From assembly GCA_005223375.1 (NCBI GenBank), contig RXOD01005276.1:1-14958 (forward strand): a stretch of DNA of 14,958 nt, in the 5' to 3' direction. Position numbers and translations under genes: made by a program. This document shows positions 8,801 through 14,958 of the stretch, piece after piece. The notes under the pieces were generated by a model. The model was not told the DNA's origin. It made no database searches and worked only from the letters and a program-made list of their open reading frames with translations. The first letter of the stretch is position 1; every line of letters starts with the position of its first letter. The stretch comes from Amoebophrya sp. AT5.2. Its lineage: Eukaryota > Sar > Dinophyceae > Syndiniales > Amoebophryaceae.

Positions 8801-11134
8801 TACCAGAGATGGCTGTGGTACGTGCGGCGGCGACTGCGACAACTCCGGTTCGCGGAAGAGGCCGAAATCGTGTCGGGTGTTGGGAGACGACGATCTTCTG
8901 GCGAAAGAACTCAATGTGGCCGAAAGCGGGCGCGTCCACCTCTGTTCAATAGAGATATCACACGTCCGCATGATGATGATCGTTTCGCAGCATCAACAGA
9001 AGCCATCTCTTCTGGTTCTGCGTCGTCGGCTTCCGCAATGGCCAAGGCTCCGTCCGCGACCGCAGCGAACTGGGTGGACGTGGAGGTGGACTCGCTCGAG
9101 GCACTCACGGAATTGGTGTCGCCTACGAAGATCGTGGCGGAACTTATGCGTGTGGTCTACCGTGTGGTAGTAAACGCGGAAAAGGACGACGGAGATGGAG
9201 AAGTCGTTACCGTTAATAATAGTGTGGACGGAGACGGACGACGACGATCGACTGCTGCCGGCAGGAATACAACGTCTTCATCCGCCACGGAAAACTACAG
9301 CAGGAACGGCATCGGCAGGCCCTCAGCCTTATTACTCGGGCCCTCACCAGCTTCATTACTCGGCGGCCGCCTCCGGCTCTACCAGTTGTCACGGGCCGAC
9401 GACTTCGCTGAGCCCGACGAAATCGTGGGAACAAGTCATCCGTCGCGTGTTTCTGACGCGAAGAACGTAAAGAACGCCAGTACAAGAACTGCAATCGAAG
9501 ACAATGACAAAATACCCGAGAGGACGAGCAACTGGCCTGTGCTGACTTGCGGGCGAGTAGAGCAGCGTGACGCCATTGCACACGAACGACGAAAGGAGGA
9601 TGATGCGATGCAGGCAGATGCGTTTGTGCAGCTGGGTCGAGAAAGTATTGGGTCGGCCTTACCGAAGAAGGCCAAGGAGAAGCGGAAGCGCCCTCTTCTT
9701 CGCGTCAAGGGGCTGAAGCAACGCATCACGGAACGCTTGGTCAATTTAGTGGTCCGAGTGCAAGCGGTTGTTCTAGCAATGGAGCGCCTGACAGCACCTG
9801 CCTTTCGGTTTCGTCGTGGCGGCGGCGCGGCCCCGGCCGCGCGAAAAAGTCATGTCGGCGCAGAAGTGAATGACGCGCATAGGTACCGTCTTGCGCGCAA
9901 AGTGGCATCTGGAAGCTGGCTTGAGGAGCGACTCTTACCCGCGCGGCAACTAGCAGGAGCTGCAGATAGCGCCGTCGGGGGTAGAAGCGAACGACGGCAG
10001 GAAGGTCCTCGATCGCGACACGATGGGCAGCAGCAGCACCACGATGAAGATGTCAAAGCCACGCTTCGTGACCTCCCGCCCGAGAAGCTGATTACGGGAA
10101 TTACCACGGCCGGAGAACACCACTTCGAGTTCGACGAGTCTTTCGACGTGCATGCAGTCGTACAAGAACCGCAGCAAGGAGCTCCCCAGCAGCAGGACCA
10201 CATATTCATATACGGAGGAACCAGGAACAATTATACGACTGCGAGAAAAAGAACAAGTAGAAGTGTTACTGAGACGGAGTTGGAGACCCTGAAGCAGGAA
10301 GCGCTCTCACTCGCAGTCACCGGCTCGATGCCCGATATCGCAATTTTTGCCGCCACGCAAGTGGATGCGGTGGGCCGGGTTTTCGCCACATGGCACCGAC
10401 TGCTGCGGGCCATCGACGCCGCGAGGCGAAGCGGAGAGACCGACCGGGTAATACTCGGAGACGCAGTGCACTTCATTCCTCTTGATGGTCGCGCACGGAG
10501 TCGGAGCAGCAGGACAGGAGTTGACGAGGACGAAGAGAAACAGAAACTCGAGGATTACGACAAGGACGAATCACACTACGACGTCCGGGCCGTAAAGCGC
10601 GCGCTAGGTTTGCCGTTGAGCTCTTGGCATCAACAGCCTGGGCACGACCTCGCGGGAAGCAGCGTGCAAAGGCAAACGTCTGCGCCGCCGGAGGAGCCCA
10701 ACGCGCGCACGAAGACCCCAACATCAGAAAGCTCACAAACAGAATCTTCGTCGAGTGCGGTTAGTGCGAAGACTAGTACCGTCGCAGCTTCATGTTCATC
10801 TTCATGGCAAGAGTCGACTCTACCGGGCGCACAGATTCCTCCAGCCTACAAGGACCGTGTTGGCCGCGTGATGCGAATCGAGCAGCGTCCGCGTAGAGAA
10901 AAGAATGGAAATGCACCTGCGGACGACGCCGGTTTTCCTTATCACGTTTACGAGAGAAGTAAAGAAGATGGAGATGATGACATTGTTTTTGTGCGGTTCG
11001 GACGTTCCGAGATTTTCCGGCTGCCGAGAGCGCATTTGCGGCGTGCGTTAAATCCGCCGGACGAGATGCTGGCGGATGACGAAGGCAAGGGTCAAGGGGG
11101 CATGAGGCTACAGAGTGATGCGTACTGCTGGTGA
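5894..11134 (+). CDS. Very large secreted or endomembrane protein of unknown function (1746 residues)
   Basis: I do not recognise this protein. It is one uninterrupted frame starting at ATG 5894, chosen because the first residues form a textbook signal peptide: MIRSM, then LVLLVLFAFFPFGFA, with cleavage likely after FGFA (residue about 20). No later hydrophobic segment is long enough for a membrane helix, so it should be soluble and enter the secretory route or, in a plastid-bearing alveolate, a bipartite targeting route. Folded-looking islands are separated by Ser/Gly/Ala/Asp-rich linkers: about 200-272 (RWLLERYPNELVRDVILV onward, faintly like DUF4116 repeats), a charged probable coiled coil at about 580-655, an aromatic helical segment at about 955-992 (YHLLSYYQRWLWYVRRRLRQ), about 1475-1525 (MPDIAIFAATQVDAVGRVF), and a C-terminal beta-rich module at about 1650-1735. 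I see no enzyme motif. It lacks introns while both flanking genes have them. Confidence 0.7.
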   Translation: MIRSMLVLLVLFAFFPFGFATLVDVRATGLQHRVHADRFGGYPRQVRPGRTSNAANVEEVAEGDEDHDGEGATTSTCSPMLQSCCGARSASSQTESETQAPEGPSTSSSSQIGGSLSSRSRAVALSIALRHVRTSMFESCRSAVLADKQLLQSLFWTEPKTSGGAAASGAGRAGADAQHAAQDREAWLLGKDAADDGGSLPYRHPLARKLQRLCPRWLLERYPNELVRDVILVQKPEVWPKLPAALRKSEALLYHALRLGAPPHAVLNLVSTNTITSPPGGTTTTCGSRTTGGRRMLLAIRDKLALLRAVRASAEVLFLDLKNTPSTGGSLPIVSASSQDAQVSGSSRSAPSNLNAVYTAYYARPSGERFGLDTDDKDTMLGMLKDDERFAQRTREMEVRNSWWNRVMVPHNMDTRPVVCGEANSRSTTSAVEPPPPRPFEFLYHDRDQPRFKTVTNFVHAFEESRQPAEWTSRVSSLLYSNEEEKKARDLLAKNEAQGWRATENSFTTTLPRDGNGDGSSRPRSAHATAVVEDEQHAESGGLKLNPATTSSSRDIDSDDLIPPPILDPDFLSAALRSGETVVLEKIQAHLVRLKRSFKDEMFAIIRLQQWRELVRKEREDLRRVATTLKGRITVLIARIKESSEQESVDAQEELPLPLASRGKNTSVIAVEGVAPTDTQSLALPTSLRCYIGSAVSGIKNMLLQKIMKTKQTTSAGQKKRRHGGANWCLQLVHDDAVANADAIVEDGAGSASTSSAAAGSGSAASVIEQKMPQGQVIKKSDKRRGARTCACGGKTGTTAPPSAGTLFSNALASPRSLGKGKLSNEELYPFGPMIILPQIRAHALHEAVSRTSTRRKFDELCAASKRLLCLRWTSGKGDKMTQQEQRQGHLRPEVGAKEENAQEREGRAPDPEQARYDYFFPSKAPIARSELEKLRGLEGALFDLDADPTTKLVPAFVGMKEIYHLLSYYQRWLWYVRRRLRQLRFAEEAEIVSGVGRRRSSGERTQCGRKRARPPLFNRDITRPHDDDRFAASTEAISSGSASSASAMAKAPSATAANWVDVEVDSLEALTELVSPTKIVAELMRVVYRVVVNAEKDDGDGEVVTVNNSVDGDGRRRSTAAGRNTTSSSATENYSRNGIGRPSALLLGPSPASLLGGRLRLYQLSRADDFAEPDEIVGTSHPSRVSDAKNVKNASTRTAIEDNDKIPERTSNWPVLTCGRVEQRDAIAHERRKEDDAMQADAFVQLGRESIGSALPKKAKEKRKRPLLRVKGLKQRITERLVNLVVRVQAVVLAMERLTAPAFRFRRGGGAAPAARKSHVGAEVNDAHRYRLARKVASGSWLEERLLPARQLAGAADSAVGGRSERRQEGPRSRHDGQQQHHDEDVKATLRDLPPEKLITGITTAGEHHFEFDESFDVHAVVQEPQQGAPQQQDHIFIYGGTRNNYTTARKRTSRSVTETELETLKQEALSLAVTGSMPDIAIFAATQVDAVGRVFATWHRLLRAIDAARRSGETDRVILGDAVHFIPLDGRARSRSSRTGVDEDEEKQKLEDYDKDESHYDVRAVKRALGLPLSSWHQQPGHDLAGSSVQRQTSAPPEEPNARTKTPTSESSQTESSSSAVSAKTSTVAASCSSSWQESTLPGAQIPPAYKDRVGRVMRIEQRPRREKNGNAPADDAGFPYHVYERSKEDGDDDIVFVRFGRSEIFRLPRAHLRRALNPPDEMLADDEGKGQGGMRLQSDAYCW

Positions 11135-11960
11135 CGTCAGGAGGCTCTTCCTCTCCGCCCACATCATGCACACTATCTATGAGTATTGATTCACTTTGAA
11201 TTCCGAGTCTTGCAAGAAGAGGAGGAGCGTTCCTCCGCGCACCCTGCGAGCAGCTCCAGCTCGGTGAGGTGGCTATAGTGGTGGCTATAGTCTATGCTAA
11301 GTATACCCACCCCCACGCCCACCTCGCAATCGCATACAGAAAAAAGCCACAGTGTGAAAAAAATTTGCAAAACGAAAGGGCGCTGGCTATGGGAATAAGT
11401 AAGTATGCATGCATAAGTAGCTAGCATATCTGACTACGTACCAGTCCTCCTACTCGTTGTAGATGCATCCATGCGCCCTGCGTCTACTTCGACGAGTTGC
11501 AAATCCAAACGGCGTCCGGGTCCGTCGAGGTTTCGCTACTTTTCGCATCGTCGTGATCGTTTTTCATTTTTTTGATCGATGAATGATCCGACTCCGAAAC
11601 CAAACTTACAACTTCTACAACATGATGGACATGAGCATCGCTGTTTGAGACCCGCCCCGAGCGAAGTCGAGGGACAGAGTGATACTTCTGCAGAGTTCCC
11701 TCTGTCGTCGGTTGAGGTTTGGTCGCGTCTTGACCTTGGATTAGGGGGCGTTGTCATCGTACTGAAGCTGAACGATAAAGCTACAAGATCAAGATGATAT
11801 ATTTATAATAAACGAACCTAAACGAACGAACTCGAACACGGAAAAAAAAAGACGTAGAAGACCACTCATTTTGATCAGCTGCATAGATAACGACAACCGC
11901 AAGCACGACGCTCACCTGCACTCGCGACGTGGTCAGCCTCAGCAGCCGCGACGCTTCACG
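11135..11960. other. Intergenic region with short repeats
   Basis: No supported gene lies here. A 12-base unit GTGGCTATAGTG is repeated in tandem at about 11269-11294. A pyrimidine/purine-skewed stretch CCCACCCCCACGCCCACC follows near 11307. An ATGCATGCAT palindrome is near 11405. Short tandem AACGAAC units lie at about 11809-11837, just before the next gene. A frame at 11579-11797 (72 codons) overlaps the bacterial-repeat-like element described separately and is not credible as a gene. The next gene's 5' UTR or an upstream exon may begin in the last 100 bases. Confidence 0.5.
11657..11674 (+). repeat. Element resembling a dispersed bacterial repeat
   Basis: CCGAGCGAAGTCGAGGGAC (from about 11657), preceded by CCCGCC, resembles the widespread short bacterial intergenic repeat built on CCCTTCGACTxCGCTCAGG, which commonly translates as PSEVEG, as it does here. 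There is only one copy in the window. Chance similarity is possible. Confidence 0.3.
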
Positions 11961-14943
11961 ATGGACGAGGACGAGTGGGACGAGGAGGAATACGAGGAAG
12001 AGGATGAAGACTTCGAGGATGAAAGTGCCACCGGCAGGAGCACCGCGCCCAGAAGTAGTCGCGCGACGGATCACAAACATCCGGGGATACCGAGACCAAC
12101 GGTAGAAGTACTCTACCTTTTTACTTACGTATGCCTATTGACTTTAGCGGTAATCTCAATCAAGATTGCCTATTGGCTTGAGCGGCAATCGCAATGATCT
12201 CAATCAAGATCATATCGTAGGTATATGACTTTGCTTTTGATGTTTCTTTTTTTGTGTGACCGACTTCTGTTTAGCCTTTCATGTTCCCTTCGATCGCATA
12301 CGGATTTCGATTTCGTCCCGCCCGCGGGTGTATTCTCCTCCAAGAATGCTTTACTTTTTTGAGTACATACTGTGTCCAGGCGCTCAGGCGTCTCCCGATA
12401 ATCCCATCCTTTGATGCCATTCATTTTCAGTCTGTATTTTCGATGCAATCAACGACCTCAATAATAGAACGAATCATCGGATTCGGAACATGGGCACAAC
12501 CCACACCTCCAGGGCTTCGACGACGACGACGATGAGGAGGACGATGACGACGATGAGTCCATGCCGTCGGGGTCGGGCAGGTCGGGCAGCCGGTATCGGT
12601 CGGGGAGCAGCCGCAGGCGGACGTCTGCCGCCCAGGGCACCGGGTTGTACAGTGACTTGGACGACGACGAGGAAGAATACGAGGAAGAAGAAGAGGAAAG
12701 TGTCTACCATTCGAGCGACGGGGACTATGACGCAAGTGCAATTTTTTTTGGATCACTATGTATCTTTCTTTCACCGCTGGTGCTAGTTTTTTCGTTCTGC
12801 AATGAATTGCAAATGCAGGGCAGTAGATTGAAAGTTCAGTTTCTTTCTCATCTTTGTCCTAATCCTAAAATTATTGAATTGATAGCTGATAAACGTAATA
12901 AAAAATCAAACACAAACGCAAACCCAAGCCGAACGTAGATACTTACGTAAAATCAATTCATTGATGAACATAAATTGTATCAGCTGTGAATGCGATGGAG
13001 GGGTTGCCGGACGGGATTTTGCCTTTCCAGCCAGTGATCACCGAGAACCTTCTGATGCGGGGCGGCCTCAACTTCACAGACCCTCGCAAAATGACCGACG
13101 CGGAGTATGTTGACCGGATTCTGGACCCGGCGCTCCGTCCGCTCATCGACGACCTCGCGAAGCGGATGCCGCAGAACCCCATGGCCTACATGCGCAGATG
13201 GGTACGACTTCATCGATCAATTTCAATTTACCCAATCAGATTGTCTCTAGCTTTCGATTGGGATGAAGATGAACTTGAACACTCACACGAAAATGTTGAT
13301 CCGGAACCGGATCTATAGAAAAAATAAAGTTCTGATTTCTCTTTCATCTACAAAATAAAAAATCAACCACCTCCGATCAAATTTCAGCTCCAGCGTCCGC
13401 CACCGTTGAACGCCACCATCTACGAGCGGCGACGGTACTACGACCGCACGCTGGCGCCCATCGTCCATTCCCTGGTGGAGGAGGCGATCAGGAGGAGGCC
13501 GGCGGACATCCTGAAGTGGCTGCGAACTGTGATCGCCGCCGCCGGTCTGGAAAACTTCGACGGTTTCGATCCCGCGACCGGCGAAGTGCCGTTGGCCTAC
13601 CGCGACCACGTGGCCAGCGATGAAACCATGCTCAAACTCCTCAAAGCCGCTATCAACAACGCGGCGCCGCCAAGGGTATCTATGTATACATTTTTACAAA
13701 AGCTTATATTGTTGCACGCATTTTGCGCAGTAAGTATGCGTTCTACTCCTGCTCCAAGAAGGCGATTGCGTGGTGTGGACCTGCTTCGAGCCACCAGGAG
13801 GTTTGCTCGTCCACTAGCGAGTTTGAATCGAGACGCACATCAAGTAGGACAACCATGATGAAGATGAACAATGTTGAAGTTGAACTCAAATAAAGTATTC
13901 CTCGGGATCATACAACAGATTGGCGGCAACAGTTTGCGCAACCAGATCGAGAAGATTCTGAAGGAGAAGGGTGCTGACGGCAAGCTTGACCCGTCTGTCG
14001 GTGCGCGCATCAAAATGCACAACCAGTTTCTGGACGCTGCTGCCGGCGGCAACGATCCAGGCGCCGGCGGAAATAAAGCTGCCGACGGTGCTGGATCATC
14101 AGGCTCGGGGCCCAGCTACAACATGGCGGCCGCGGCGCTGGCGCGCCTGCAAGGACTCGACCCGGGAGCTGCGGGCGGCGGCGGGGCCGGGGGCCATCTC
14201 GCGATGGGGCAGGAGCTGATCCGGCTGGGTACGGCGCTCCTAGCCGAACAGGGCGTGGTGCCCGGAACCCTAGGCGTGCCCGCGGGCGGGGCGTACGGAA
14301 GTGGCATCGGTCAGAACCTGGTGCCGCAGCAGGGAGTTTCGATGAAAAATAAGAAGGGGAAAGGGAAGGGCGCTTTGTCGCCGGCGCAAGCGGCGGCTAA
14401 CATCGCCATGGTGGCGGGAAACGCGAATATGTCTGCCGCGATGGCCGGTCCCGGAGTCGGGGACGTCGCGAAGAACTGGACATCCATGGGCGGGATGAAT
14501 TTCGGCGCGATGAACTACCCCGGATTCGCGGGTATGGTCAACGGCGTGCCGATGGGGGGCTACGCAAGGTTCCCGGGGGACGCAGGAGCCGGGGGGGGGA
14601 AGGAGACGGGAAGTACAAGCACACCGACGGGACAGCGTGGGCGTGGCACGAGGAAGGCGACGCTCCGGCGGTGGAAATTACGGGACCCCCCCATGTCCTA
14701 GATAAGGCGCCGCCGTTTCGGTTGACGCCGCGCGATCCGTACGATCTCGACGGGCAGGCGGACGCGCGCCGACGACAGATGATGGTGGAGGCCGACACGG
14801 TGTTTACGAACCACTTTGACGGCCAGTTTGGCAACCGGGACAACAACCTCACGGAGGGCTACGGCATCCTGAACTACCGTGATCGCATGATCGTGACCGG
14901 TACCCCGCCGCCGCGGGCCGCCGGGCAGGACGACAACTGTTAA
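11961..14943 (+). CDS. Acidic, Dpy-30/RIIa-like modular protein, five exons, with a frame break at a G run
   Basis: Model: exons 11961-12101, 12513-12735, 12984-13201, 13388-13675 and 13919-14943; junction phases are 0, 1, 0 and 0, and all match. With the frame break bridged the product is about 631 residues. Residues 1-47 and 48-121 are acidic (DEEEYEEE-like runs in both). Exon 3 ends with LIDDLAKRMPQNPMAYMRRW joined to LQRPPP (about 173-200), which resembles the Dpy-30/RIIa docking helices seen in PKA regulatory subunits and radial-spoke proteins. Exon 4 holds a second similar segment, LAPIVHSLVEEAIRRRPADI (about 216-235) then LKWLRTVI. Exon 5 encodes a Gly/Ala/Met-rich region with a basic patch KNKKGKGKG, then a charged C-terminal tail (ending GQDDNC) in another frame. 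Function is unknown; docking or scaffolding, perhaps flagellar, is an inference. ATG 11961 was chosen as the first in-frame ATG of exon 1; an upstream exon is possible. Confidence 0.65.
12102..12512 (+). other. Intron 1 of the Dpy-30-like gene (phase 0, 411 nt)
   Basis: The donor ACG|GTAGAAGT starts at 12102 and the acceptor CACCTCCAG ends at 12512. The frame continues as RPT|GFDDDDD. The intron is AT-rich with many in-frame stops and contains a diverged short tandem repeat near its 5' end. Confidence 0.65.
12132..12210 (+). repeat. Short tandem repeat in intron 1
   Basis: TGCCTATTGaCTTtAGCGGtAATC (from 12132) recurs as TGCCTATTGgCTTgAGCGGcAATC (from 12167), 35 bases apart. ATCTCAATCAAGAT follows at 12153-12166 and 12197-12210, there 44 bases apart, because the second copy carries a 9-base insertion (CGCAATGAT). 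It is a local duplication. Confidence 0.75.
12736..12983 (+). other. Intron 2 of the Dpy-30-like gene (phase 1, 248 nt)
   Basis: The donor CGCAA|GTGCAATT starts at 12736 and the acceptor TTGTATCAG ends at 12983. The single A left upstream plus CT downstream makes a Thr codon, restoring DYDA-T-VNAMEGLPDG. The intron is strongly AT-rich. Confidence 0.65.
13202..13387 (+). other. Intron 3 of the Dpy-30-like gene (phase 0, 186 nt)
   Basis: The donor TGG|GTACGACT starts at 13202 and the acceptor ATCAAATTTCAG ends at 13387, joining MRRW to LQRPPP. Two inverted repeats lie inside: CCCAATC (13231-13237) with GATTGGG (13256-13262), and the near-perfect palindrome GATCCGGAACCGGATC (13298-13313). Confidence 0.75.
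13676..13918 (+). other. Intron 4 of the Dpy-30-like gene (phase 0, 243 nt)
   Basis: The donor AGG|GTATCTAT starts at 13676 and the acceptor CATACAACAG ends at 13918, joining NNAAPPR to IGGNSLRNQI. An alternative acceptor (GGCAACAG, ending 13933) would drop five residues without changing frame. It shares the 13-mer GATGAAGATGAAC (13857-13869) with intron 3 (13262-13274). Confidence 0.65.
14591..14599 (+). other. Run of nine G at a reading-frame break
   Basis: Before this run the coding frame is that of exon 5 (GYARFPGDAGAGGG). After it, that frame reads an unlikely Thr/Arg-rich tail to a stop at 14699-14701. The -1 frame reads DGKYKHTDGTAWAWHEEGD and on to a stop at 14941-14943, with strongly protein-like composition. 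The break needs one extra base or a -1 shift, and the homopolymer is the natural place for it. Confidence 0.6.
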
Positions 14944-14958
14944 GTCGGATTCACTCCC

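Noticed and set aside
10773..11171. 132-codon minus-strand frame at the end of the large gene
   Set aside because: Antisense shadow of the large ORF, low-complexity and without motifs.
11579..11797. 72-codon plus-strand frame
   Set aside because: It runs through the bacterial-repeat-like element (PSEVEG), has no domain, and lacks compatible splicing to the downstream exons.

Overview
The window is nuclear DNA from a eukaryotic microbe, not bacterial or phage DNA. Three signs support this: GT-AG introns (186-411 nt) whose phases match exactly across each junction, GC-rich exons set against AT-richer introns and spacers, and very long proteins full of Ser/Ala/Asp/Glu low-complexity tracts. The protein style (FkbM-like methyltransferase, Dpy-30-like helices, large orphan secreted protein) and repeat-bearing introns fit an alveolate, for example a dinoflagellate or a syndinian parasite such as Amoebophrya. 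That assignment is only a guess from style; no rRNA or organelle marker is present.

Layout. (1) Bases 1-119, minus strand: the end of an exon that looks like the N-terminal part of an alpha-oxoamine synthase, serine palmitoyltransferase LCB2-like, running off the window. (2) 185-3261, plus: a two-exon gene for a roughly 911-residue protein whose C-terminal half is an FkbM-like SAM methyltransferase. A 341-nt intron (1969-2309) separates motif I from the SIDIDG hallmark. (3) 3262-5893: 2.6 kb with no convincing gene but several degenerate repeat families, including a 231-bp-period pair and a 312-bp-period pair. (4) 5894-11134, plus: one uninterrupted 1746-residue ORF with a signal peptide and no recognisable catalytic domain. 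(5) 11135-11960: a spacer with short repeats and one element resembling a dispersed bacterial repeat. (6) 11961-14943, plus: a five-exon gene reconstructed from phase-compatible splice sites. It has two similar acidic exons, two Dpy-30/RIIa-like helical segments, a long Gly/Ala/Met-rich tract, and a reading-frame break at a run of nine G that separates a clearly coding C-terminal tail.

The three plus-strand genes run in the same direction but show no shared pathway. The most interesting items are the orphan secreted giant protein, the FkbM-like protein with a roughly 515-residue N-terminal extension, the acidic/Dpy-30-like modular protein with its frame break, and the duplicated elements in introns and spacer. 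All splice models are inferred from sequence alone.
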